DNA from: Malaya genurostris
Taxonomy: Eukaryota; Arthropoda; Insecta; Diptera; Culicidae
Assembly: GCF_030247185.1 (NCBI RefSeq)
Contig: NC_080571.1
Coordinates: 82,332,525-82,396,524, forward strand
Direction: 5' to 3'
DNA length: 64,000 nt
Of the stretch, positions 50,429 through 59,534 are shown piece by piece. Made by a program: the position numbers and the translations under genes. The notes beneath the pieces were generated by a model, which worked only from the letters and a program-made list of their open reading frames with translations, was not told the DNA's origin and ran no database searches. Within the stretch, counting starts at the first letter, position 1, and the number at the start of each line of letters is the position of its first letter.

Positions 50429-51112
50429 AATTTAAAACCCGGAAATAATTTGTATCTTCCTGGGTTTAACATAGTTAGGCTGGATCGAACCCACTCGGGC
50501 GGAGGAGATGTCGCTCTAGCCATCAGGAAAACTTTTGAATATACCATTCAACCACACTATCGAACATCTGTTATCGAAGCCGTCGGTATCGAGGTGTCTT
50601 CCGATGCTGGAAAAATTATTATTATTACCGCTTATTGTCCGACACAGTGCTATGACGGCAATGGGATGGCAAGGAAGTTTAAAAATGATCTTGCGAAGCT
50701 AACAAGAACCGACAATAAGTTCATCTTGGCTTGCGATTTAAACGCGAAACACGAGACATGGCGAAATATCCGTAGGAATAAAAATGGGTGTCTTCTTTTC
50801 GAGGATCTACAGCTGGGATATTACACTATCCACGCTCCGTATCAGCCGACATATCTTTCGCCTGCCGGCATCTCGTCCACCTTGGACATAGTTCTGTCGA
50901 ACTTCGACTTGCTGAGCCAACCAGTTACAATAAACGATCTCAGCTCTGATCATTTTCCGGTTTCATTTCAAATCGGTGGTGATATTCAGCGCGGTGAACC
51001 GCAATCCAGAAAAAACTACCAATTATCCGTCAACGTAACAAAGTACGGCGCCAATTTCAACGGTCAGGCGATTTATCGAAAAAATACGTTGTATCGAAAT
51101 TGTCTGAGCTGA
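50429..51112 (+). pseudogene. LINE ORF2, endonuclease part
   Basis: Apurinic-endonuclease-type nuclease that nicks target DNA. Visible motifs: GFNIVRLDRTHSGGGDVALA, ITAYCPTQCYD (the Tyr block), FILACDLNAKHETWRN (the catalytic D-N block) and DLSSDHFPVSFQI (the catalytic S-D-H end). The N-terminal Asn and Glu blocks are lost with the 5' truncation. The frame ends at a TGA (51110-51112), where an internal deletion joins it out of frame to the reverse transcriptase. Confidence 0.85.
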
Positions 51113-52764
51113 TCAGTTTTCGAGTGGATAATCTGAAAAACGAAAACTTTTCGTCAATGATCCAAAGGCTAGACCCGTTCTCGCGGCCTTTCTGGAAGGT
51201 GTCAAAGGTATTAAAGTCAAAACCGAAACAAATCCCTCCGTTTACTCAGAACAACGACATTCTGGTCAAACCGTTTGAAAAAGCGACCGCAATCGGCGAA
51301 CACATGTTGCGCTCTTACAACCTAGGTAATTCCGTTGTCAGTCCCATGGAAGACGCAGTTCGAAAAACGATGTCCACATTGCGTAACACCCGCAGCTACG
51401 TTCTGGATAATGTTAAGGTTAAACCCGAACAAGTTGCCGCAACATTAAAAGCATCAAAAAACATGAAGGCGCCGGGCTTTGACTCGATTTTTAACCTTAC
51501 ATTGAAGAAACTCAGCCATCAGACCTACACCTTTATTGCCAATGTTTTCAACAGATGTCTCGATATAAACTACTTCCCCTCGGAGTGGAAAATCGACAAG
51601 GTTGTACCGTTACTCAAACCATCTAAAGATCCAACGAATCCCTCTAGCTATCGTCCCATTAGCCTTCTGTCGTCGCTAAGCAAGCTCTTCGAAAGACTCA
51701 TCTTAGATCGTGTTCTGTTGCACATCGAAAACAACAAGATTTTCTTGCCCGAACAGTTCGGATTCAGAAAGGGCCATTCCACAACTCATCAGTTGCAAAG
51801 AGTAGTGAACATCATCGAACGTAACAAGCTCGTCGCAAAGTCTACAGCCATGGCTCTACTGGACGTCGAGAAGGCATTCGACAACGTCTGGCACGAAGGT
51901 CTCATCTACAAGATGTATCGCTACAACTTCCCAGTGTACCTCATCAAGATAGTACAAAACTATCTCAGTGGCAGAAGCTTCAAAGTCAGCGTGAACGGAA
52001 CCCTGTCGAACGGGTTTGTTGTACCCGCCGGAGTACCGCAGGGTAGTATTCTCGGACCAGTATTGTACAACGTCTACACCTCGGATTTCCCTCGTCTTCC
52101 TGATGGTTGCCAGTTCTGCTTCTTCGCGGATGATACAGCTATCCTTTGCAAAGGAAGGGTCACAAAACATCTCACCAAAAAGCTGCAAAACTGCCTTGAT
52201 TCCGTTGTCAGCTACATGAACACCTGGAAGATAAAAATTAACGCTTCCAAAACTCAGGCGATCCTGTTTCCATACAGACTATCTCAGCGACTCACTCCTA
52301 CAGCTGATTGCAAGATTGTGGTTGATGGGCTCCCAATCGACTGGTCCAATGAGGTGGTCTACCTGGGGCTCACTTTTGATCGTAAACTACTTTTCCGCTC
52401 GCATGTCGATAAGATAAAATCTAAATGCTCCTTGCTCATCAAATGTCTCTACCCGTTAATCAAGAGAAGGTCATCTCTTATTCGCAAAAATAAGTTAGCT
52501 GTTTACACCCAGATCATCGCTCCAGTGTTTCAGTACGCGTTGCCAGTGTGGGGGAGGTGTGCCGTTACACATCGGAACAAAATCCAAGTGCTGCAGAACA
52601 GAGCCCTGAAAATGATTCTGGATCTTCCGTGGTTCACCAGGACTTCAACAGTTCATCAAATAGCAGACGTCACTACCGTCAACGAGAAACTAATTGCAGC
52701 CAATAGAAAATTCCAAGAAAAATGTGCAATCTCAGAATATCCTTTAATTAGTTCGCTATTTTAG
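51100..52764 (+). CDS. LINE ORF2, reverse transcriptase part
   Basis: Jockey-type reverse transcriptase, 554 codons without a stop. Domains in order: linker FSRPFWKVSKVLKSKPKQIP, fingers APGFDSIFNLTLKKL and YRPISLLSSLSKLFERLIL, first catalytic Asp in MALLDVEKAFDNVWHEGL, GVPQGSILGPVLYNVY, and catalytic FADD (52123-52134) in place of the common YADD. Then the thumb (YLGLTFDRKLLF) and C-terminal ALKMILDLPWF. There is no RNase H domain, as is usual in the jockey clade. The deletion upstream removed most of the endonuclease-RT linker. Preservation suggests a young copy, possibly translated only if internally initiated. Confidence 0.9.
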   Translation: MSELISFRVDNLKNENFSSMIQRLDPFSRPFWKVSKVLKSKPKQIPPFTQNNDILVKPFEKATAIGEHMLRSYNLGNSVVSPMEDAVRKTMSTLRNTRSYVLDNVKVKPEQVAATLKASKNMKAPGFDSIFNLTLKKLSHQTYTFIANVFNRCLDINYFPSEWKIDKVVPLLKPSKDPTNPSSYRPISLLSSLSKLFERLILDRVLLHIENNKIFLPEQFGFRKGHSTTHQLQRVVNIIERNKLVAKSTAMALLDVEKAFDNVWHEGLIYKMYRYNFPVYLIKIVQNYLSGRSFKVSVNGTLSNGFVVPAGVPQGSILGPVLYNVYTSDFPRLPDGCQFCFFADDTAILCKGRVTKHLTKKLQNCLDSVVSYMNTWKIKINASKTQAILFPYRLSQRLTPTADCKIVVDGLPIDWSNEVVYLGLTFDRKLLFRSHVDKIKSKCSLLIKCLYPLIKRRSSLIRKNKLAVYTQIIAPVFQYALPVWGRCAVTHRNKIQVLQNRALKMILDLPWFTRTSTVHQIADVTTVNEKLIAANRKFQEKCAISEYPLISSLF

Positions 52765-53117
52765 TATTTGTTAGTAGTTTTAGTTTTGTTATATAAATCA
52801 AACTGTCTCTCAGTTAAACTGTTAAAATGAAATTTAATCAAAATTATTAACTAGTAAATTACCGTAAATTAAAAGATGAAAAGTAACACTACTACATCAC
52901 TTGACATGTAACATCCTACAGAAATGTAACCAAAGAGAAACAATAAATATTTAATGTAAAAAAAAACAGAAGCTTTGCATTCACCTATGTTCCTTCAGGA
53001 GCCTAAACATCTCCCGAAAAGTTATTTCTATAATGCTCTTCCATAAAAATACCGGTGTTGGTATAATTTTAATTTAAATCGTACGCAGCTCAAACAATGA
53101 AGAAACCTCATCAGTTT

Positions 53118-53184
53118 CGCCGGGCGGGTGGGTAATATCAGAGACATAACTGGAGGACGCGAATACGAATAATACTGATATGTT
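53118..53184 (-). repeat. Dispersed 60-bp module, copy 4 (inverted)
   Basis: CGGGTGGGTAATATCAGAGA, CATAACTGGAGGACGCGAAT and ACGAATAA; the inverse of the module at 10130, 12926 and 46297. Confidence 0.75.
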
Positions 53185-53372
53185 TCATTCGCACTTCCGA
53201 ATATCAATAATTGTTCTTATTAATTGATCGATTGTGTTAATTTTACAACTTGTACTGCCCTATTTCTTATTTGTCAGCTCTTATTTTTAAAGCTCCACCG
53301 CCACACATAGCACCGATGAAGCTATGGGAAAAAGGTAGCTAAATGTCGGCTGCATATAAATAATTAGAACTA

Positions 53373-54058
53373 AAGACTGTCCAAGAAACTATGGACGCAA
53401 CCAAAAACCGCTGTCATTTCGCAATGGTTCAGATTCTGTCAATTTTTATGGCTGCGTCCTGTTGTTTACACTCTTCTCTAACCACTTGTGCAGTTGTTTA
53501 TTCGTTTTCATTAGTTTGTTTCGAAATGCGTGAACTTTCAGCAGAACAACGTCGAAAAATTGTGTGCAAATGGTGCACAGAACGCGGACTGTCACTGAGA
53601 AAGATAGCAAAAATGGAAGGAGTGAGTGAAAGAGCCGTGCGAAATGCAATCAGGAAGTTCGGTGAGGATAACACCTTTGAGGATAAACCAAAAACGGGTC
53701 GAAAAAAGGTCCTGCTAACCCTCAGTTGGATAAACGTATACGGAAGGCGTTCGTGCAAAAGAAGGAGGAGTTAAACCAGTCAGAGATATCGATTGAAGTC
53801 GAAAAATTTGGTAAGAAAGCTATGGTCTGGCAAGCAATTTGTAGCTGCGGTAAGATTTCGAAACCCTTCATCACTACTGCTTCAATGAACAGCGAAATAT
53901 ACATTAAGGAATGTTTACAAAAACGACTTCTACACATGATTCTAAGCCACAAGGATCTGTTGTCTTCTGATCAGATCTTGCTTCTTGCTTGAATATCTAA
54001 CACTTGTGAATTATTTATAGCGAAATCAAAGTGCGTCCATACTTTCTGGGACATTCTT
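53373..54058 (+). mobile_element. ITmD37E deletion derivative with both ends
   Basis: TA at 53371-53372 and 54059-54060. Inverted terminal repeats of about 28 bp: left AAGACTGTCCAAGAAACTAT, right inverted AAGAATGTCCCAGAAAGTAT. Same family as 42574-43503. Total 686 bp. Two deletions relative to the transposase seen in the other copy: one removes the segment with the first catalytic Asp (joint near 53769), the other the segment from the second Asp to the C-terminus (joint near 53990). Confidence 0.9.
53526..53991 (+). pseudogene. ITmD37E transposase remnant
   Basis: ATG at 53526: MRELSAEQRRKIVCKWCTER, then an HTH (SLRKIAKMEGVSERAVRNAI) and FGEDNTFEDKPKTGRKK. A one-base frameshift in an A run near 53705 follows. 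The next frame has PQLDKRIRKAFVQKKEE joined by deletion to QSEISIEVEKFGKKAMVWQA and NSEIYIKECLQKRLL, then ends in SSDQILLLA. It supplies the N-terminal DNA-binding part missing in the copy at 42696. All catalytic residues are lost. Confidence 0.88.
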
Positions 54059-54268
54059 TAGAACTACTAGAACAACAGTATTGAATAACTTTCGATCTTT
54101 TTTTTCTGCGGTATTGCTTCTTAAAGGCAACGAAAATATATTGTATCCGATTTTTTCACAATCCGTTGATTAAAAGTCGAGTAATCGGCAAAATAATATG
54201 GTACATTAGCCATAGTTTATAGCAACAAGCACAGTTCTAATTGCACCTTTTTTCCTGTCTCGCACTAG

Positions 54269-54712
54269 GATTTCGCCTGGGACATCAACATCGTCGGCGA
54301 ATCGTTCGAGACATCCACTTCTTGGAGCAGATGCTGTTCTCTGACTGCCAATGTGAAGGCATGCATAGCGCGGGAGTGCCAAAAACGAGGCATCCAACAC
54401 TTTGCAGTATCGAGCCGTGTAACGCAGAGCTACGACGACGGATGTTGCGTTTATTTTTATCTGTTGTTCAAACATCCGGACCAAGCGGTCGATTCGCTGA
54501 AGCTGTACCGGGAGATCGAAGAGGTGGCTCGGGATGAAATTTTGGCTTGCGGAGGAACGCTCTCCCACCATCACGGTGTTGGGAAACTCCGGAATCGCTG
54601 GTACCCGGCTTGCGTCTCCCAGACCGGTGTGGGTTTGTACAAAGCCATCAAGAAGGAGCTGGATCCGAAGAATATATTTGCAGCCGGGAACTTGCTACAG
54701 CAGGACCAGTGA
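54269..54712 (+). CDS. AGPS: Alkylglycerone-phosphate synthase, coding exon 2
   Basis: Residues 442-588, in phase with exon 1. The acceptor is GCACTAG|GATTTC. Conserved parts: ESFETSTSW (452-460), RVTQSYDDGCCVYFYLLF (491-508; its Tyr496 corresponds to the conserved active-site tyrosine block), ARDEILACGGTLSHHHGVGK (528-547, the HHH triplet at 541-543), LDPKNIFAAGNLL (572-584). Stop TGA at 54710. The total of 588 residues is shorter than the human protein (658), the difference being mainly the N-terminal targeting and linker region. Substitutions unlike other animals: S-T-S-W-S-R where P-W-D-R is usual, and D-D-G-C-C where D-A-G-A-C is usual. There is no C-terminal SKL-type peroxisome signal (ends LLQQDQ). 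No stops or frameshifts, so probably functional, perhaps a divergent paralogue. Confidence 0.95.
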   Translation, partial: DFAWDINIVGESFETSTSWSRCCSLTANVKACIARECQKRGIQHFAVSSRVTQSYDDGCCVYFYLLFKHPDQAVDSLKLYREIEEVARDEILACGGTLSHHHGVGKLRNRWYPACVSQTGVGLYKAIKKELDPKNIFAAGNLLQQDQ

Positions 54713-54739
54713 ATGGTGAGCGGATGTCGTTGGAAAGTA

Positions 54740-54745
54740 AATAAA
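54740..54745 (+). terminator. AGPS polyadenylation signal
   Basis: AATAAA 28 bases after the AGPS stop codon. A very short 3'UTR is implied; a second AATAAA lies about 54.8-55.02 kb in less favourable positions. Confidence 0.6.
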
Positions 54746-55019
54746 AAATGAACGATTGTAATTGTTCTTAGATTTGTCCATCAGTTGGGCATCAGTTGTA
54801 CGGTTTAGATTTAATAAGTTCACCTTAGATATTAAGCTAGTTGGGCAAACAATGGAAGGTTATAGCATAGTAAGTTAAAAGAATCAGTATATCAGTATAT
54901 CCATCACTTATAACAAGTGCAACTTTTACTAAAATAAGTAAAATATGTAAACGCTTTAATACCTTATAAGAAGCACAGATAATCTACTCATATGAAAGAA
55001 AGCGAATTCAAAATAAAAT

Positions 55020-55060
<41 letters not shown>

Positions 55061-55800
55061 TGGATCAATATGTGCAATTGATACTTAAATTCCATTCCCA
55101 AATTTGATCTGTTTCCAACTGTCTTCTGAAAGTTATTAACGATATGATGGCTTACCCACCTTTTGGATTCAGAAATAATTAAACGAATGTCCTAAATTCC
55201 TCGTAAGCCGCTTCATGAAATTTAGTTAGCTTTCTACCACCCTGAGAGACTTTTGTAGAATATTTCGAATACTACCTCTCTTAAATATCTTTATTGACAT
55301 TTGATGCTGATTTTAAATGGAAGAAAACTTTTTCTGAAGCGTATTTGTGATATAACATATCAATTAAAATGTCCCAGGTCTGACAGAAAATCGCACTTTT
55401 TCCAAATTTCGACTTAGTTTATCAATGTATTCTTCTTGAAGAGCAACACATTTGTACAAATGGTGTTTCAAAATTTATGCACCATTTTTATAACACGATT
55501 TCTCTTTAGTCTCGAAAACGATTTAGTTTCTTCGATGACCTCATCATTCGATGCAAATCTCTTTCCAGAAAGCTTCTTTTTCAGATCCCAAATCCGAAAA
55601 ATAGTTTTAGGGGTGGGGCCAAATCTGGTCAACATGATGAATTCGGCAGCTATTCGAATTTCCATTCATGGAATTTAGTCATCCTACCCAAGTACAAGTA
55701 ACTCACGTCATTACACTTCAACGACAAGTAACTTATATTAAACTCTTTTATGGAACAAGTTGACGACATAACAACGTGCATCATAACTGCCATGTAACTT
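54746..55800. other. Intergenic sequence downstream of AGPS
   Basis: Contains a (CA)n tract at 55022-55058. No gene or transposon recognised otherwise. Confidence 0.4.
55022..55058. repeat. (CA)n microsatellite
   Basis: About 18 CA units, uninterrupted. Confidence 0.95.
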
Positions 55801-55806
55801 AGCCCG

Positions 55807-56204
55807 GTAGGTCCCAACGTGACCATATGGTAACGCAAAAGGCTGGTCGACTTTTTAATGTTTATCTCATCACGAACGCAACTAAATGTGACGAATAAGA
55901 TAATTTAAGGTTGACAACACTTGTATCTTTCCATTGATATATAACAAACGTCATTGTGTGTTCAACTGTAAGCCAGACAAGACGTTGATTTTTTTGAAAG
56001 TAAAAAAAATATATGTTTTCCAAGTAAGTCATTATATTTTTTGTATATTTATGATCAGAATTTGATAAATTATATACCAAACGATAGATATTGAAATATA
56101 CTTTAAGCATAAAACAAGTTTGGTGTAAATCTAAAATACGTTCGAAATGATATAATCTGTTAAAGTAATGCGTTACCATATGGTAACGTTGGGGCCTCTA
56201 GGGT
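55807..56204. repeat. Inverted repeat pair with GTTACCATATGGTAAC palindrome
   Basis: Left arm 55807-55837 (TAGGTCCCAACGTGACCATA, TGGTAACGC) and right arm 56168-56204 inverted (AGAGGCCCCAACGTTACCAT, ATGGTAACGC). The arms are about 31 bp and contain a 16-bp perfect palindrome on the right. They may be a small MITE or the terminal repeat of the piggyBac-like element that follows. Confidence 0.6.
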
Positions 56205-56289
56205 CCGTGTTGAGGCGAACAAAAAAAAAACATTTTACGTGCACTTTTTCGTACAAATGCTTGTATGTTCTTGTATTTGTTTACACTTC

Positions 56290-57290
56290 AAACAGAAAAT
56301 TGTTGTTGAACTATGCCGTCGACTATTTAGAACAACTAATCGAAGAAGACGAGGATGAAGATTTTATGCGAGATATTGATTGCATTTACATTGAACCTCC
56401 CGAAAATGACGGCAATATTAGTGGTGAAGACGAAGCCAATGAAAATGAAGGAGGTACAATCGATGCATTGTCACGCAATCAGTTGAATCCCTGTGGTGAG
56501 TTAGTTTTACGAAACGGTGTACACACTAAAACACTCAATATTAAAGAGGCACTAGAAAACGACAGTGAAATTGTTGAATATGTTCTCGTTGATGTTATGA
56601 ATGAATCAGCATACAACTTATCAAATGATCAACCGTGTCAAATGATTGAGCATGCAATGGACTTTTCAAGTGGAAAAGATGAGCAAGAAATAGTAGTGGA
56701 AACTGTCCAATTGCCTGACATTGAGCCCTGGGTCAATCGATTGAGAAAAACATCTTCCATTCCATCGAACGTTCCGTTGCCCCCCTCAAACAAAGACACA
56801 ACTTTCACGTGGCGAAAACAAGGCGAAAGCGATTCCATTCCAGTTTTTCCTGAACCGAAGTTCGACGATTGCCGTTATGTACAATCTCATGCTATTTGAA
56901 CGATTTTTTTGACGATGATTTGCTGCAACATATTTGTGATTGCTCAGAACGATATTCCGTGCTGCATTTTCAGAAACCAGTCTCCATTACGGTTCCAGAG
57001 TTGCGTGCTTTCATCGGCATTCTATTGGTGACATGGATATAATACAGTTTCGAACATCAAAGCATACTGGAATAACTCAGCTGATCTCCGCAATGAAATA
57101 ATATTTCAGACGATGCGACGCAACAGATTCCAAGAAATACTTTGAGTGCTACATTTTGGTTTTTTGAAAGCAAATTTTCTCTGTTTTTGTAAGCTTTGGC
57201 ATACAAAAACAGAGAAAATTTGCTTTCAAAAAACCAAAGTTTGTTTCGCACACATACCGGTAAAAATTCGTCCGATTTTTAATACTTAGC
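56290..57290 (+). pseudogene. piggyBac-like transposase, truncated
   Basis: N-terminal part of a PGBD/DDE_Tnp_1_7 protein. An acidic start region (EQLIEEDEDEDFMRDIDCIY, SGEDEANENEGG) is open to a TGA at 56897-56899. A one-base frameshift follows, giving DFFDDDLLQHICDCSERY, VSITVPELRAFIGILLVTWI and, after further breaks, YWNNSADLRNEIIFQTMRRN-RFQEIL, blocks typical of the family before the first catalytic Asp. All catalytic residues are missing. The sequence after the RFQEIL block folds back on itself (hairpin at 57155-57238). The first 40 residues of the long open frame starting at 56168 read through the inverted repeat and are probably non-coding; a CAG acceptor-like site at 56296 suggests a 5' intron. 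Confidence 0.75.
57155..57238. repeat. Perfect 37-bp hairpin, 10-nt loop
   Basis: 57155-57191 and 57202-57238 are exact reverse complements (outer end TTTGGTTTTTTGAAAGC, inner end TTTTTGTA), separated by AGCTTTGGCA. It lies at the point where piggyBac similarity is lost. Confidence 0.97.
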
Positions 57291-57332
57291 ATTCTTATAG
57301 AAGCTCAGATTCAACAATTTTGAAATATTAGG

Positions 57333-57526
57333 TTTTTTTCATAAATACGTTTATTTCATAGGCAATATACATAAGTTTTTCTTCGCCGTGGCATCCGCAA
57401 TACATAATACTTTAAACCTAATACATTTCGAATATCATATTAGTATACTGGTATTCATTAGTAAATCTAAACACTGTTTTTATCAAGCGATTTGCTATTA
57501 TAAATTACATTAAATAAAATACATTT
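57333..57526 (-). repeat. Inverted copy of the downstream LINE 3' end
   Basis: 194 bp, the reverse complement of 63346-63540 with few mismatches, ending at its outer side in T7 (57333-57339), i.e. an A tail on the minus strand preceded by AATAAA. It reads as a 3'UTR fragment of the same retrotransposon in the opposite direction, directly beside the 5' start of the full element. Confidence 0.85.
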
Positions 57527-57699
57527 CATTTCAGTAAAAACCATTCAAGCGAAGAGGTTGTGTTTCGATTGTACTGGCTCGTGAGTTAACGGCTGCTACC
57601 GAGACAATTCTAAGCTTCAGGTAGTTAAACTGCCCATAGCAAACGCAATATTCGGGGCGTTTCCCGACTGGAAAGCTAGCAACGAAGGCCATCCCGTTC

Positions 57700-57832
57700 A
57701 TACGCACAGAGGTGTAGAGACACAGAGGTGCGAGAGCATAGAAGTGACGAGTCACAGAGGTGCCATCGCATAAAGGTGCGAAGACGAAGGGGTGCAAAGG
57801 CACAGAGGTGCTAAAGCAACCCAGTGCTGATC
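57700..57832 (+). repeat. Tandem repeats in the LINE 5'UTR
   Basis: About six degenerate copies of an 18-20 bp unit of the type CACAGAGGTGCGAGAGC. A second small duplication (AGACTGCCAATTGGAAA, twice) follows at 58018-58060. Tandem units in LINE 5'UTRs often hold the internal promoter. Confidence 0.7.
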
Positions 57833-58220
57833 TACCAGGTACCAGAATTTGTACGCTGCGTAGGATCAAAAGAGACGGCATATATCGCGAGGTGCTACAC
57901 TGCAAGCATCGCATTTGATCGCCACCAAGAGCAAAAGCACTGTACCTGGGGTCAGGTACAGCAAGTGCAGTGGTGTTCACAACGACGGCAGAGCAACTGA
58001 GATAGCAGTAAACGACAGAAGACTGCCAATTGGAAACAGCAAAAGACTGCCAATTGGAAATCGTTGGAAGAGCTTCACGTCGTTCTTCACGATAAAGGAA
58101 CAGAGACATCAGCTACAAGGTAGATTTAATTTAATTTATTTTTTATTTCTTATATCTGAAATTTTACTAAACATAAGTTTTTATTTTGGTATTATTAATT
58201 TACAAAAAAAATTTAATGTA

Positions 58221-59534
58221 ATGGATGATCTCATGGAAGATCATCCGAATCCGATTCCGGATACTAGTAAAAGTTTAAATACTCCGAGGGCTAAACATTA
58301 TCCACAGGGTACCACTGGGCCATGGATAGTCTATCTTCGAAAAAAAGAAAAGATTTTAAACTTGATGCAAATTACAAAGGATTTGACATCACATTTCTCT
58401 GAAGTTAAAGAAATCTGTAAGGTTAATAGAGATAAAATTCGAGTTGTAGTTAACGACTTGAAACAGGCAAACGATATTGTAACCTGTAAATTATTTGCTA
58501 TCGAATATCGAGTTTACATTCCATCGAAGGAGGTAGAAATTGACGGTGTTGTGACTGAAGCAAGTCTGACAGCAGATGATTTACTTAAAAATGGAGTTGG
58601 CCGTTTTAAAAACTCCATGCTTGAGGGAGTTAAGATACTCGAGTGCAAACAATTGTACTCAGCATCTATTGTCGATGGAAAAAAGTCTTATCGTCCCTCA
58701 GATTCGTTTCGCGTAACATTTGCCGGATCTGCATTGCCTAGCCATGTCTATATCGATAAAATTCGTCTTCCTGTTCGGCTTTTCGTACCGCATGTTATGA
58801 ATTGCACGAACTGTAAAAAATTCGGACATACAGCTACTTACTGTAGTAATAAGTCCAAATGTATCAAATGTCAAGGGCCTCATAAGGATAATCTTTGCGA
58901 TAAAGATGTTGAAAAATGTGTTTATTGTGGGGAAAGCCCTCATGATGATCTTTCAGTGTGCGCTGCATTTAAGCTGCGTAAAGACAAAATGAAGCTTTCT
59001 TTAAAAGCACGGTCTAAGCGCACATATGCAGAAATGCTCAAAACGGTCATACATGTCTCCCCTTTGGAAACCGAAAACGGTTTTTCAAATCTTGCGGAGC
59101 CAGAGGAATCTGACTCTGACGGAAATAGTGAAGATACCTCGTTTGTCACTCCTCAAGGGTCTGTTAAGAGGAGATTAACAAACCACAAAATACCAAAAAA
59201 GACACCTAAAATTATACCTTCAAAAAAAGATCCCCGTGTTAAAGCTAAAAAGCCAAATTTAAAACCAAAAACTGTGCCTCCTGGTTTGTCAAATTCACAA
59301 ACCAATCCAGGAACTAGCTCAAGAAAAGACAATAATCCAGTGGGCTCCATTTCACATTCACCAACAGGATTACTGAAATTTTCGGAAATTGTAGAATGGA
59401 TTTTCGCTGCATTCAATATTTCTGAACCTCTAAAGACCATCATAACAGCATTCCTTCCAATAGCTAGAACTTTTTTGAAACAGTTATCAGCTCAATGGCC
59501 AGCTCTTTCAGGTTTTGTATCATTTGATGGATAA
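58221..59534 (+). CDS. LINE ORF1, gag-like nucleic-acid-binding protein
   Basis: RNA-binding/chaperone protein forming the retrotransposon ribonucleoprotein; 437 residues from MDDLMEDHPNPIPDTSKSLN. I choose the ATG at 58221; an in-frame ATG at 57915 would add 102 residues encoded by 5'UTR repeats. An N-terminal domain (IVYLRKKEKILNL, DKIRVVVNDLKQANDIV) precedes three cysteine knuckles at roughly residues 195-245: CTNCKKFGHTATYC, CIKCQGPHKDNLC and CVYCGESPHDDLSVC. A Ser/Lys/Pro-rich basic tail and a short hydrophobic C-terminal segment (TIITAFLPIARTFLKQL) follow. The stop overlaps the ORF2 start (ATGGATAA), favouring translation by termination-reinitiation. Confidence 0.9.
   Translation: MDDLMEDHPNPIPDTSKSLNTPRAKHYPQGTTGPWIVYLRKKEKILNLMQITKDLTSHFSEVKEICKVNRDKIRVVVNDLKQANDIVTCKLFAIEYRVYIPSKEVEIDGVVTEASLTADDLLKNGVGRFKNSMLEGVKILECKQLYSASIVDGKKSYRPSDSFRVTFAGSALPSHVYIDKIRLPVRLFVPHVMNCTNCKKFGHTATYCSNKSKCIKCQGPHKDNLCDKDVEKCVYCGESPHDDLSVCAAFKLRKDKMKLSLKARSKRTYAEMLKTVIHVSPLETENGFSNLAEPEESDSDGNSEDTSFVTPQGSVKRRLTNHKIPKKTPKIIPSKKDPRVKAKKPNLKPKTVPPGLSNSQTNPGTSSRKDNNPVGSISHSPTGLLKFSEIVEWIFAAFNISEPLKTIITAFLPIARTFLKQLSAQWPALSGFVSFDG

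Larger units (their letters stand above)
50429..52967 (+). mobile_element. Jockey-like LINE, 5'-truncated, in AGPS intron
   Basis: Begins inside the endonuclease domain (near LKPGNNLYLPGF) and ends in an A-rich tail at 52958-52967. The sequence between the endonuclease and the reverse transcriptase domain is shortened. Clear target-site duplications were not found. It belongs to the same family as the 1813-2650 fragment. Confidence 0.88.
48552..54268 (+). other. AGPS intron, 5.7 kb, filled with transposons
   Basis: Starts GTGAGT, ends with a pyrimidine-rich tract and GCACTAG. It contains a maT element (49134-50074), a jockey LINE (50429-52967), one 60-bp module (53118-53184) and an ITmD37E derivative (53373-54058), together about 74% of its length by these boundaries excluding spacers. 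All but the ends are unrelated to the gene. All but the module and the maT (which has no single orientation) lie in the same orientation as the gene. Confidence 0.85.

Noticed and set aside
56168..56290. N-terminal 40 codons of the 243-codon frame as part of the piggyBac protein
   Set aside because: They read through the inverted repeat and a low-complexity region; similarity starts only near the acidic segment.
57915..58220. Upstream in-frame start for LINE ORF1
   Set aside because: It would translate 102 codons of 5'UTR containing tandem repeats. The start at 58221 gives the family-like N-terminus MDDLMEDHP.
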